In this document: piece after piece, positions 22,103 to 43,555 of the stretch | Layout: each line of letters starts with the position of its first letter | Position numbering within the stretch: position 1 is the stretch's first letter | DNA from: Edaphochlamys debaryana | Taxonomy: Eukaryota; Chlorophyta; Chlorophyceae; Chlamydomonadales | Direction of reading: 5' to 3' | Assembly: GCA_016858145.1 (NCBI GenBank) | Contig: JAEHOE010000203.1 | Coordinates: 91,950-155,949 of the forward strand | Length of the DNA: 64,000 nt | Translations under genes and position numbers: made by a program | Notes under the pieces: model-generated | Seen by the model: the letters and a program-made list of their open reading frames with translations, nothing else | Databases searched by the model: none | What the model was told of the DNA's origin: nothing

Positions 22103-22400
22103 GGCTGCTGAGGAGTAGTTGCTAGTTTACTCGAACACAACTAGGGACAGCGAAGGTTCGCGGGCGAGCAAGACGTTTGTGCGGCCAACTACGCTGGCCT
22201 CGGTTGGGTTCAGAGTCTATTGTGTTGTAGCTATGCCTATGTGCAGGCTAGAGCTGTAAGGCTGAGCCCGGCTACTTTTTGCGCATGAACGTTTATTCTC
22301 GATCCGCGCTGTCGCGGCCTGGTCGGTCGGGCTGCAGGCTTCTCTCCGCGCCTTGGCACTCCCCGCCTACGCACGGCCTATAGCTGTACACGCTTAGGGT
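22103..22400. promoter_or_regulatory. Divergent promoter region between the membrane-protein and MSH6-like genes
   Basis: The two genes point away from each other with 298 bases between their ATGs, so this stretch must hold both 5' UTRs and promoters unless a 5' exon of the MSH6-like gene lies further upstream. It is less GC-rich than the flanking exons. No specific element was recognised. Confidence 0.45.
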
Positions 22401-25400
22401 ATGGCGGGCGTCGCCCAAGGCCCGGGCGGCCCACGCGATGGGCTGCGATGGATTGACAGCATATTTGCGTCTCCGCCGGTCTGGGCGCCCGACGTAGTAT
22501 CGACTGTTGCGAGGACGGTTCACGCAACGCTGGGACCTGCACCTCATCGCGCTGCGGAAGCTCTTGGCCCGCCTCCGGGGACCTTCCCGCCCACACATCA
22601 CCCCGCGGCATGCCCCCAGCCGCAGCGCGTGCAGGCCCCCAAAGCTGCTGCACCCGGGCCTCCCGCTTATGGAGATGGCGCATGCAGCCGCGGAGACCGG
22701 ACTCCTCTCGAGCTCGACCGCAGCGGCACCACCCGTGCGGCCCCAGTGGACCGGACGCCTCCACTGCAGCACGCTACAGCGGCAGGAGCCGAGTCAGCGT
22801 TCGGTGGCCTGTCAGCCGTGGCGCTGCGGAGCCACCATTCCTCCGACCAGACACCGCCTCTCCACCACCCTCCAGGCGACCAGCCCACAGAGGGCCGCGG
22901 CCCGCTCCTCTACCCCGGCTGCACACCGCCGCCCCTGTTCGGGACGGCCGCCGACCCACATCAACGCCGGCTGCCGGTCGGCCAAGCACCTGTGTCCACG
23001 GCTGCAGCTCCACCCCAGTCGCTCCGCCGCGCTCGGGAGCAGCAGGCACCGGGCGGGGGCGGAGCCGCGCCCGGCGCTTCCGACCCACATCAGTTTCGTG
23101 GGGCAGGCGGGGTTCCGGGGACCGCCGTGGATAGGCACGTGCGCCCCAGGCTCGACAGCTTCGGCGTCGATCAGCGGCAGCAGGTGGCCACGGCAGCCGG
23201 GGGCCCAGGTCTGGGCCCGGGTCTGGGGCCAGGCCAGGGCCAGAGGCAGGGTCCGCAGGGCCAACCCACATCAGTGGGCCCTCCGCCCTACTGGACGGCC
23301 CAGGCGCAGCCTACCGGGCCGCCCCCGCAGCCCCAAGCGCAGGGCGCACTCGCTCCTGCCATGCCGCAGCCGCCGCAGCAACGCGCGAGCGGGCCGCCCG
23401 CGCCCGCACATCAGGGGTCTGCCTATGCTGGCACCAGCGCTCCCGCAGCCCTACAGCCGCAGCGGGGCGCGGCTGAGCGGAGCACGGGTGCGGGTCCAAG
23501 CACAGGCGCGGGCAGAGGTGGTGACAACGGCAGGGAGGAGGGCGCTGGGGAGCTGACCTTGGCCCAGAAGCTGCAGATGCGGCGGGCGGCCAAGCGGGGC
23601 AGCGACGCGCCGCCGCCGTCGTCTCGGCCGCGGCCGCCGTCCCTGGCGCCCTCTCCTGCGGCCCCGGAGGCCCGCACGGGCTGCAGCCCGTGGGAGGAGT
23701 ACATGGGGGCGGCAGATGCCGTACAGCTCCCGCAGCAGCCCTCGGTCCAGCCCGGGCCCAGGCAGGCCCCTCCTCCCGGTAGCGCCGTGGCGGCTGCGGT
23801 TCAACCCCAGCGCCCGGGTCCTCCCCAACGCCAGCCCCTGCAGCCTCTGCAGCCTCACCAGCCCAGCCGAGAGCCGCAACCCGTGCAGCAGCACCCGACC
23901 AAGGCCCGGCAAGGCGGCGGCGCCGGCCCCGGTCCACATCACGCGCCGCATGGCGCCGAGCCTTACACTGCCCAGCCCCGCGCGCAGGCCCAAGCTCAAC
24001 CACCGCCGTTCGGGCAGCCACACCATCCCCCTGCCACAGCAGCGCCTGGCACGTTGCCAGCACCGTCCCCTATGGCTGCCGCTCGGCCCGCCCGGGGCAC
24101 ACCCGCGGATGCCCAGCCCTCCCCGTGGGGCACCGGTAACACGCCGGGGAGCAGCGCCGCCAAGGGCCCCGTGTCCCGCACCGCCGCGGCGCGGGCTGCA
24201 TCGGCCCGCACGCCTGGACGCAGCACGCCCGGCACTGCTGGCAAAGCAGGGGCAGCAAGCAGCGCGGCTCCCGGGGTTGGAGCCGGGGCAGGGCTGGGAA
24301 GTGGGTTGGGGGCGGCGGCCTCTGTTGAGGACCGAAGGGCGCGGCTGCAGGCCCTGGGTGCGGACGATGGCAGCAGCGAGGGCGATGCGGGCAGCCGGCG
24401 CTGGCCCTGGCTGGCGGAGGAGCGGAGGGACGCGGAGGGCAGGCGGCCGGGTAGGATTGGGGCAGGCGGGGCCTAGGGCGCGGTGGAGTTGGGAGTGGCT
24501 TATTTATGAGTGCTGTACATGCCGGGCTTAGCTTCATGCGTGCACACGGTATACCATCATGATCGAGCTGCGTGGCGTCGCGCCTCTTAACCACAGCTCC
24601 ATGTCGTATAACCTTCGCTCCATGGCCTCTGCTCCCGCCAGGTGACCCCCACTACGACCCCAGCTCAGTGCTCGTCCCCGAAGCCGCGCTCAAGGTGAGG
24701 TGGGGCGTTGCGGCGCGGGGCATAGCGCCGCATGCGTCGGTGTGCACTGCACTGTGTGCCCCCGGCGAGGGTGGGCGCTTGTGGGGCCGGTCAAGCTGTA
24801 GAGCTGGGGGCAGGGAACAGCGCGCTCGGGCCGTGCGCCGGTCTGCACTGCCTTGAGCGTCACTGCCAGTTCCTGCCGACAGGGCTCGACATGGTCATGC
24901 CTTTCCCCCCGCCCTCCCGCCCTCCCCGCAGTCCATGACTCCCTTCTTCCGCCAGTTCTGGTCCATCAAGTCCCGGGCCATGGACCTGGTGCTGGTGAGG
25001 GCAGGGTTAGGAGGGCAGGGTCTGCTGGACTAACCCTATCCGCAGGTCAAGGAGGAGAGGGTTGAAGGGTAGGAGTAGGAGTAGGGAAAGTGGGAGGCCT
25101 GGTGCTGGTTAGGGCAGGGGCACCCGGGCAGGGGCCGCTGGACTGTCCCTTCCCGTACGCGGAGCAGGAGAGGGTTGAAGGGGGAAAGAGAGAGAATCAG
25201 GAAAACCATGTGCGATCAGGTCTATGTGAGCCTGATCGTGGGAGTGGGAGTGGGAGGAGAAAAGAAGGCAGGGCGGGGCCGCAGGCCCAGTGAGGGACGC
25301 CTGGCTCAAACCTTTCCTCCGCCCCGCCCCCGGCGTCCCCCATGCCAGTTCGTGCGGCACGGCTCCTTCTACAACCTGTGCGACACCGATGCTGACGTGG

Positions 25401-28400
25401 GCATGCGCGTGGGGCTCAACCTGTCCGGCTCCCGCACGCCCAACATGTGGAAGGTGCGCGCGCCTGGGGGTAGGGCATAGGGGCGAAAGAGTGTGTGAGA
25501 GTAGCCTTGCATACTCGAGCTTGAGGGCCGCCCAGGTGCGCATGCTTGGCGGTGTCTGCCGCAACCAGCTCCTGACCGTTGGTTGGTTGATGCTCGAGCA
25601 GACCTGGGACGGGGAAAAGGCGTGTGCGGGCTGCTGGCTGTTCAAGTGGGCGTGGCTGGCAGTGTCTGCGGCAAATCAACGGGTGGTGGAGCTGGCGGCT
25701 GGCTGCGCGCAAGCCCAGGCCGTTGTGTGTCCCGATCCGCAGGTGGGCTGCACACGCGACGCCTTCCCCGCCTGGGCGGCCAAGGTGCTGGCACTGGGCT
25801 ACAGCGTGGGACGAGTGGAGGAGAGCCGCGCGGGGCCGGGCGGGGGCCAGCAGGGGCAGCCGAAGGGCGGCGGCAAGGGGGCCGGAGGCGGTGGGCTGCT
25901 GACGCGGAAGCTGGTGCGAATCTACACCCCTGGCACCGCGGTGGACTCGTACTTTGGGGTGAGTGGTATTGCGGGGAGGCTAAACCGCGGACGCTGCCAG
26001 GCCTTGCAGAGCGTGGTTTGCAGTGTGACCGTGAGGTGGGTAGGGTGCACTGTCGTTCGGGCCAACCGCAGCGCCCCACCTGCCGCCCTCCGCCTTCATC
26101 GCCGCCCTCCCCCTTGCTCAGGAGGAGCCGACCCGCGAGGGCCGCACGCTGCTGTCCCTGGTGGAGGCGCCCGGAGGCGTGCTGGGCGTGCTGCGCGTGG
26201 ACTGTGGGCTGCGGCGCTGGGCGTGCGGCGTGCTGCACGACACGCCCGGCCGCACCGCGCTCTGCACTCTGCTGCTCCGGTGCGGGCGTTCTGACGTCGG
26301 GTCTCTCGTCGGGTCTCAGGTTTCTGAGTCTTTGTGATGGGCATTTGCTGAACGCATGCGGGGTCTTCCATTCGGTCTGCGACAGTGCAGAAGCCATGTG
26401 GGTTGGGCGCAATCCAGGAGATAGCGCGGTCCACGCTCCGTTCCTCAAGCCCCCTCTCAAGAGTCCCAGCCGACCCACATCGACCCACATCGCCTGCCGC
26501 GCTGTGCTGGGCGCATTCGGCTTCCTCCATTGGTACCAGGCTGAGATCGAGGCCCTGAGGGTTGGCTCCTCAAGCTCTCCGCCAGAGCCCACGCCCGACC
26601 CACATCACACGGCCGGCCCCAAGATGCCCGTGCCTTCGCCTTCGCCCTCGCTCCCCTCCTCCTGGCGCAGGTACAAGCCCCGGGAGGTCATCACAGCCCG
26701 CGGCAGCCTCTCCCCCGCCACCACCGCCGCCATCGGCCGCTTCATGGGCGTGGTGGGCCCCGCCTCCTCCCCCGCTGCCGCCTCGCCCGCCGCCTCCGCC
26801 AGCCCGCTGCGCGCGGTGCCGCTGCCGCCCCCCGGCCGCCCCGGCGGCTTCGCGTTCTGCCGCCACACGGACGGCTCCAGCAGGGGGGCGGACGCCGCGG
26901 CCTTCCTCCGCCAGGCCCTGGCTCCCTTTGAGAGCTCGGGACTGGATCCGCAAACGGGCGCTGGGCCGGGGGACAACAGGCCAGGTGTGCCTGCTCTGGC
27001 CTAGGGCTGCGTGCTTGTACTGCCCCACCTCATCCACCTAGACTCAGCTCTTGTAGCAGCGGTAGGAACGATGTGCGGTAGGCACTTAAAGCCGCCACAG
27101 CAAGCATGCCGCCTCTCCTCACCAATGGCCCTGTGCCTCCCCCCGTGTCCCAGGGGCCCTGGCGGAGGCGCTGCTGGGCGCTAGCGGCGGCTGCCCCGCC
27201 GTGGCCCAGGCGGCGGCGGTGGCTGTATCGCACCTGGGCCGCTGCCGGGCGCTGGCGGAGGCGGCGGGGGCTGCCAGCGTGGAGCGCCTGGAGGCGCTGG
27301 CGCTGGGGCGTGCGGCGGGGGACCAGGCCGGCGCCGCAGGGCCGCCCAGCGCCGAAAGTGGGTTTGCATTGCTGATGCCCGACGGGCGGTAGCCCTTTGC
27401 GCTGGCTGCATGCGGGGCCTCTGCGGCCGCCTGATCCCACACCACAATCTCTGCGCTATCCCTGTCCTTCCTTCTCGCTGTTCCTACCATGCCTGGCGGA
27501 GTGGGCCCCCTAATGACATGACTGACATCCCCCCTCCTTGCTTTCCCCCCCCCAAGGCCGCCACCTGCTGCTGGACGACCGCGCGCTCCTGACCCTGGGC
27601 GTGCTGCCGGACGCAGACGAGGGGGGCCCGGACGCGGGCCCGGGCGGGCCCGGGCCGGGCCCGCAGTGCCTGTTGGACCTACTGGACCGTACGGCCTCGG
27701 CGGCGGGGCGGCGGCGATGCAGGGAGTGGCTGTGCAGGTGGGGTTGGGGAGTCGGGACGGTTTGGGCGGAAGCGGTGGGTTGGGCCTCGGGAAAGGGGTG
27801 TGAAGGACCGGCGGTGGAGCAGGGGGCGACAGGGGCCGCCGTATCCTTTGAGGTTTTGTTTGGGTCTCCCTCGGTACAGGTGCGGGAACTGTCAGGCTAA
27901 GCGGGATGTGACTGCCCTGGGCTCACGGCATAAAGATGGAGCGAGGCAGGAGCCTCCACCCCAAGCTTGACCTTCTCATCTGCCTCTCGCGCCCACGCCT
28001 CCCTTAAAACTCCAACTTTCTCTCACCTGCCTCTCACCTGCCTCTCGCGCCCACCGGCTCCCCCAAGGTTTTAACTATCTCTTCCTTCCGCCCAAGCAGG
28101 CCGTTGTGCCACACCAGCGCCATCGAGGAGCGGTTGGCGGTTGTGGATGCGCTCATGGCCTGCCCAACCGCCCGCCAGGAGCTGCAGGCCGCACTGGCAC
28201 AGCTGCCCGACTGCGAGCGACTGCTGCCGCGGGCGGCGCAGCTCTTCGACCAGGTGGTTGGGCGCAGTCGTTGGGCGGCGGTTGGGCGGCGGTTGGGATG
28301 GTGAAGCGGTTGGATGTTGGCGTGAGCCTGGAGTAGAGGGGTTAAGGGGCAGGCCACTTGTCCCCCCCTGCATGCCTGCAGTCGCCGCGTTCCAATCAAG

Positions 28401-31400
28401 CTGCTTGGCTCCAAGCCGTCCGCCGGGCCCTGCGCCCCATGCCTTGCGCCTCAAGCCCTGACCCCTTGCCTCGTCGCAACTCCCCACCTCCCTTGCAGCT
28501 GGGCCGAGCGCTCGACCGCGGCCGGGGCACCGACGCGGTTGGACCCGCAGCCGATGGACCCGACGCATCCGCGGCCGGTGCCTCCGGCGAAGACGACGAA
28601 GGGGACCCCTGTGACGCCGCCTGGGCCACCGCCGCCGCGCGCGGGCACTGGCGCGTGGCTCGGCAGGCGGTGGAGGGCCTCCTGGGGCTGGCTCAGGCGG
28701 CGGGGGGGGTGCGGAAGGAGCTCGAGGTGGGGGCCGGCGTAGGCGGGGCGAGGCGGGGTGCGGCCTGTGGGTGGCGGACCCGGCTATGAGTGTGGTGTGC
28801 ACATGGGTTGCAACGGTTGAGTGGCTGGGGAGGTCAGCGCTGGAGCGCCCAGCGCTGGCACCTGATCTATCTGCAGCCCTGCGCCCTTGGGTAATGTTTC
28901 CCAAATGTTTTCGCCCACCATCCTCCCACAATGCTTTTCTTCTCTCGCCCTGACTTTCGCCCTGACTTTCACCCTCCCGCCGTGCACCCACCGCATGCCC
29001 CGCATCGCCCCATGCCGCCGTATTCCCGTCCCATCTCCCTTCTCAATCCCACCATTACTTTACCCCTCACCCCTCAGCTCGCGGGCTTCGACTTCAAGGG
29101 CAACCTGCCGCCCCTGCGCCGCGCCGTGGTGGCCGCGGCCAAGGCCCTGCCGGCGCTGCGGCTGCTGGCCGGCATGTTCCCGCCCGCGGAGGGGGGCAGC
29201 GCTGGCGGCGCGGAAGTCGAGCTGGCGCCGCAGCCAGGTGCGGCCGAACAACCAGGCCCATGCATTTAGTGCTTCGCCGCCTCATAGATCTATCGGGCTT
29301 CCCAGATCTTCCAAGTGAAAGAGGTAAAGGCAAGTGTGTAGAGAAACGTGGAGTTCAGTTAGTCAGCCATGCACACGCCCTCCTGCAGGCACGAACCCTG
29401 ACCTGGACGCCGCGGAGGGGCGCCTCGCCGACCTCTCGGAGCGCTGGGCCGCGGCTCTGGAGGCAGAGCGGCAGCAGCTGCTGGCAGCCGGGGCGCCGCC
29501 AGGGCTGCTGGACGGCCCGCCAGATGGAGGACCCGGATCTGGATCTGGATCTGGATCTGAATCTGGCGTGGTAGTGCTGGACGAGGCGTGCGCGGCGCTG
29601 CAGATGCCAAAGCAGCTGGTGCCGTTCTTGTCCCAGCTGGCGGGTGACGGGACGGCCGAGGCTTTGCAGCAGAGCACGGGCGGAACAGCAGGGCGGCAGC
29701 CGAGCCCTTAGCGGGACCGGGACGCTTGGGGCTGGGGCAGCCCCGAGCTTCACTGAGGTGCCTGGAACCGTGTGTGGCCGCCTTACCAACCGCTGGCCTG
29801 CCATCCCGACCTGACACCCACAGGGCTATACCCCTCTCAAGGCACCCCCTGGGACGCCCCTCATCACCAGCACCGTCTTCTGCACCAACCCCCGCCTGAA
29901 GGCTCTGGGCGCCCCACTGGCCGCCACGCGGCGCGAGGCAGCGCGGCTGCGCGCCGCCGCCGTGGCGGAGGCGGTGGCGGCGTTCCGGCGGTCGCAGGGC
30001 GAGTTCGCGGCGCTGGTGGATGCCGTGGCGTGCCTTGACGTGCTGGCGGGCTTTGCGGTGGCGACGCACCCCTCAGCGGCGCCGCCGGGTGAGCATGGCT
30101 GCTGTGTGGGTGCTGAGCGCAGGCATCTGAGCGTACCCACTATAAAAGGAAGACCGCCAGGATGCAAAGGCCCCGCAGTTGTTTGACATGCAGCGTTAGA
30201 GGATGCAGCCGTGACGAGCTGTCCAGGTTTTATCACGCTTGGTCCTTGCCCCGCCATGCGCCAGGCTGCACGTTCTGCCGCCCCACGCTCCGGAGCAGCG
30301 CACCGCCGGTGGGGGCGCGGCCCGGCTCCGGTCTGAGCGCTCCGCAGCTGGCCCTGCACAGGCTGTGGCACCCCCTCCTGGCGCTGAAAGAGGACGTGCA
30401 AGGTGGGCAAGATTCCCTTTTCCTTATACTCTTTCTTCACCAGCCGCTACCGCTACCGCCTGCTGTCCACATAAACCAGGCCTGTCTCAGCGCGGATGCC
30501 CCCAAATTGCTTCTGAGGTGCTCGTACAGCGCCTGACCCAAGCAAGCGCCGTCCCTCGCACATACACCCCGCCTGCCCCCCGCCCAGTCACCCCCAACGA
30601 CCTGCGCCTGGGCGGCGGCCCCTCCTCTCCCGCCTGCCTCCTGCTCACGGGCGCCAACACGGGCGGGAAGTCCACGCTGCTGCGGGCCGCGGGGCTGGCG
30701 GCGGTCATGGCGCAGCTGGGGTGTTACGTGCCGGCGGAGGCGGCGGATCTGGATCCAGTGGATCGGATCTTCACGCGGATCGGTGCGTTGCATGCATGGC
30801 ACGCATGGGCGCGGAGGCGGCGCCGGGGACGGGGGATCGTGATGGGGGGTGGCAAGGGCGTGTCCGTGCTCGGCGCCTCGCTTGCAGTGACGCATGAGAG
30901 CTTTGCAGCACACGCAGACCCGGGGATGGAAACAAAGCAGGAAGCAGCCCCGCTGCTTTCGTCACTAGCATTGCGTTCTGCTTTCGTGCCCGCATGTCCC
31001 GCCAGGTGCCCATGACCGGATCATGGCGGGGGAGAGCACCTTCCAGGTGGGGTTGGGACGGAAGGCGGCGTGACGGCGGCGTGTGTCCGGTCTGACCACA
31101 GTCGGGATCCGGGACTGCACCCATCCGCCTCCCCTTTGCTCTTCTTTGACCCTCTGCTGAACCCAGGTGGAGATGGGCGAGACAGCCGCCGGCCTGGCCG
31201 CCGCCACGCCCGCGTCCCTGCTGGTGCTGGACGAGCTCGGCCGCGGTACGGCAACGCACGACGGGCAGGCGCTGGCGGGCGCCGTACTGGAGCACGTGGC
31301 GAGGAACGTTGGGTGCAGGTGGGGCATCCAAGGGGTGCCATACTCAGTCCGGGAATTGGATGTGGCCTCGATTAGGTATACGGTCAGAGGGGGCCACTGA

Positions 31401-32409
31401 GCCTGGGCACGCAAATCGAACCATCCCGGCCCGCAGCACTCCTAACTCCCTCCTCGGCGGAATGCCCCCCACGCCCCACCCCTCATGCTGCTCTAGACAC
31501 ACACTTCGCCACCACACGAGGGACCACGGCTCGGCCCCACACCGTGTACCACTCGCGCCCCTGACCCTGCACGCTCTTGCCCACCTCTCCCCCTGCTGGC
31601 CCCTTGCTTCCCACCCCGCCCCGCCCCGCCCCGCCCCCCTACGCCCCGCCCCGCCCCGCCCCAGGACGCTGTTCGCCACGCACTACCACGGCCTCGCCGC
31701 AGAGGCCTGCGGGGCCATCACCAGCGGCGGCACCCCTGGCGGCAGCGGCCGGCCTCATGACGGGTCTGGCGGTGGGGGCGGCTCCTCGTGTGGCCTGCGT
31801 GGCCTGGTGGCGGTGGGGCACATGGCGAGCGGTGTGAGCGCCGGGGGCGGCTTCGTGGCTCTGCACGAGCTACGGCCGGGGCCCGCGCCGGACGGCAGCT
31901 GCGGGTTGCAGGTGCGCGCAACAGGGAGGGGCGGGGGAGCGAAGGTGAGACCAGCAGCACCAGAGACAGAGACTTTCTTGGCAGGCTTGGCACACGGGCT
32001 TGAACGGTCACGGGCGAGCGGGCAGGGGCCCCAGACCAGCGCTGCGTGACCCAAATACCCCAAGCTCATCCTCCATTGCCCGCCCCTACCTCTCCACGCT
32101 CCCCCACGCCCGCAGGTCGCGGCCCTGGCAGGCCTGCCCGCGCCCCTCCTGCGCCGCGCCCAGCAGGCGGCCGAAGCATTCATCCACCGCCGCGACTTGC
32201 AGCCAGCACCTGGTGTGGGAGGGTCTGGCGGGAGCGTGGCGCTAGCTCGAGAGGAGCTGATCGAGAGGGTCCGGCGGGTGGCGGCGCTGGTGGCGGCGCC
32301 GGCGGCGCGGGCGGCGGCGCGGGGCGAAGCGGTGGGGTGGGGCGCCCCGGAGCTGGACTCGCTGGGCATGGCGTGGTACGAGGCGTGCCAGGCCCTGGGG
32401 CGGGCCTAA
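22401..32409 (+). CDS. MSH6: MSH6-type MutS homologue (mismatch repair), about 20 exons
   Basis: Exons: 22401-24450, 24642-24694, 24932-24994, 25349-25453, 25743-25958, 26122-26279, 26671-26984, 27154-27357, 27557-27737, 28100-28253, 28499-28726, 29078-29237, 29389-about 29618, 29824-30088, 30265-30402, 30588-30782, 31006-31046, 31167-31318, 31665-31911, 32116-32409. The total is near 1,815 residues. MutS order is complete: [13 protein letters not shown], the mismatch-binding domain ([15 protein letters not shown]), [24 protein letters not shown] with [18 protein letters not shown], then the ATPase with Walker [10 protein letters not shown] (about 1527), [14 protein letters not shown], Walker [12 protein letters not shown] and FATHYH. 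MSH6 pairs with MSH2 to bind base-base mismatches in the nucleus. Odd points: a 680-residue Pro/Gln-rich N-terminus in one exon, and Phe-Tyr-Asn where family members have Phe-Tyr-Glu. The donor of exon 13 is uncertain. The plant MSH7 branch is an alternative assignment. Confidence 0.9.
24982..25185 (+). repeat. Tandem duplication of an exon end plus intron in the MSH6-like gene
   Basis: About 90-100 bases that begin in the last codons of exon 3 (ACCTGGTGCTG and its GTGAGG donor) and run to GAGAGGGTTGAAGGG recur at about 25097-25185 inside intron 3. The second copy has diverged and its donor reads GTTAGG, so it should not be spliced as an exon end. Confidence 0.7.
31617..31664 (+). repeat. (CCGCC)n tract before an acceptor in the MSH6-like gene
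   Basis: Repeated CCGCC/CCCCG pentamers form the pyrimidine-rich run directly before the CAG acceptor of the exon that encodes TLFATHYHG. It probably serves as the polypyrimidine tract and is a likely length-variable site. Confidence 0.65.
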
Positions 32410-34585
32410 GGGCGCTGGCGGCGCTGGTGATCTACACCAGGCCCAAGCGGGTTGTGGGCCAACCTGCTGAGCAAAGCGTGTACTGCTGGCAAGATGGCAG
32501 GATGAAGCCAAGACGTATCGAGAAAGGACTGAGGGGCACGGTGCGGACTTGGTACCCATGATTACGTCTGACGTATGAACTGTGCAGAGCAGGGCTGGGC
32601 AAGGTGAAGAGAATGCAAGCTGCGGGCGTGGGAGCTGGTGAAGCGGCAGAGCACGGGGAATTGGCAGGCGAGCGTGGCACGTTGACCTCCGGCAGGACAT
32701 TAACACTTGACGCGTCACTGACCGCAGGGTGACCGCGGCCGAACCCCATTCTTACTACCGGTACTTGAACTTCTCTTCCTTCTCTTTGCAGCAATCACAC
32801 ACCGCCGCACACAGTGACCCGTTAGTTAGCATCGTCGGGCCACAAGCAACCAACCGCGCTTGCGCGCGGATCAGCCAGCAAAGTCTGCAGGCTGCCCCTT
32901 TCTGAGGGCGGCTAGCTGCGTCTCATGCACGCAGACCCAATTGCATGACAGACAGAGGGCGGCCTGTCTCCTGAAGGCCCCCCCGGTAAACTTGTATGAA
33001 CGAGGAGGACCCCACGGCCAACACTCGCTGGCCAGCTCGCCCTGCGCGCATAGAGAATGCCCGAAAGCAAGGCGTCAGGTGCCCCAAACACGGGAGCCCT
33101 TCTTGCGCCTGCACCAGGCATTCGCTGCGCACACGCCTTCCGCCACCCCTCCCGTCCACGCGTCCACCTCGCTTGAGCGGATGTGACCACCGTCCATTTC
33201 CACACGAGGGCACGCGGACCCATCCCGCAGCCTGCCACCCAGTTCGTAGCCATCCGCGCCGTATCTGCATTCTCTCCGCGCGTGCTTCAAATCTTCAGCA
33301 ATGTACCCTTAGCCTGTTGTGAGACGTCACAGCAAATGCGCTTGCATGCCCAGCGCCGATCCCAAGGCACGAGGCAGGCATGTGGTGCGCCGCCGCTATG
33401 GGCCCGCACCCGCGCCTCGCTCCGGATACGTTACGGAGCTGTGCGCGACGGCCGTTGCCCTTTGGCGGGTTCACGTGCTTGTCAAGTGTCACAACGTAAA
33501 CTGCAGCACGGCCGGACAATCCTCGGCGATGAGAGGCCATCTTGGACAACACAACAGCCTCAAAGAATGCAGGCCCCTTAGTATGGAGCCGTGGCCGGCC
33601 TGCGTCGTGAGCCCGGCCTGTGTGCCCAGTCCCATAGACTCTGGCCCTGAAACCGCCCTCTGTCCTCCAGAAAAGCCACCGGCAGCCAACTAGGACTGCC
33701 ACACATCTATTACTGGGCTGGAGACAATATACCCTAAACCACCAGAATCGGAATCAAGGCGCAATGCGTCAATCATCAACGACTGCCCTTGAGCCGCACA
33801 AAGTCAGTATGCTTATTGCCCCGTCGCCCCGTGCCGTCGCCCCCCATCCCCTCTAATTACAAACCGTCGCACACGCGTCAACGAGTTCGTATGCGATACT
33901 GGATAGTGGTGTGTAGGCCAGCAGGTGGCCTATTGAGCAGGAGGTGCCAGTGTGAGCAAATTATACAGCAGTAAGCCGTACGGCAGCCTCCCGGATATGG
34001 ACAGTAAGCGTTGTGTGTGGTATAGGAGCAGCTGGATCAATATCAGCCCCCGTGTGCCAAGGCATTAAATCCGCCGATCCGAAACACGTACGGCTTCATG
34101 TCAAGCCCCCCATGTAAACCTCCGAGAGATTGTGCGATACCCGCAAACGAGAAGGGCTGTCGTACAGCCGTGCCTCCATCTGGTCCCCTCGAGCGACCAT
34201 GCCGCCGACCAAGGCAGCGTGTGCCTGGGGCCCTCAACAGGTGCACCAATATGCAGCATCTATCTTAACCAACGTAACTTGTAGCCATTGACCAAAGCAC
34301 GAGGCCCCCACACCTCACCGGCTTGAGCAAGGAAGCGGCACTGCTTGTAGCCCCGGAGTCGAACGCTACCGCGCTGCTCTTTATGCTGTTACGAATGCTA
34401 TTCCTGACTGGACCAACGCTTTAGTAAACCATATGCCAGCACGCCACGCTGCAGTCAAACGTTGCGCAGGGCTTGCAGCTGTTGTTGACGGTGCCGCTTA
34501 GTGCACCTAACGTCACCGCGAGAGCGGCCGAGCACCCGACCACCCCAAGCAAGCTGCCGTATAGATCTGTCGTACGGCCCAGGCA
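32410..34585. other. Convergent 3' flanks of the MSH6-like and CDKL kinase genes
   Basis: No supported gene in 2.2 kb. GC content is lower than in the flanking exons. It should hold both 3' UTRs. The kinase side has a minus-strand TGTAA at 33857-33861; I saw no clear TGTAA within 1 kb of the MSH6-like stop. Confidence 0.5.
33857..33861 (-). terminator. Candidate TGTAA poly(A) signal of the CDKL kinase gene
   Basis: TTACA on the plus strand (TGTAA on the minus strand) lies about 725 bases after the kinase stop at 34586. It is the first one noticed on that strand past the stop, but the 3' UTR would be long, so this is a candidate only. Confidence 0.4.

Positions 34586-43555
<8,970 letters not shown>

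Noticed and set aside
28019..28062. CTCACCTGCCT repeats before an acceptor in the MSH6-like gene
   Set aside because: Short pyrimidine-rich intron repeat with no sign of function beyond the polypyrimidine tract.
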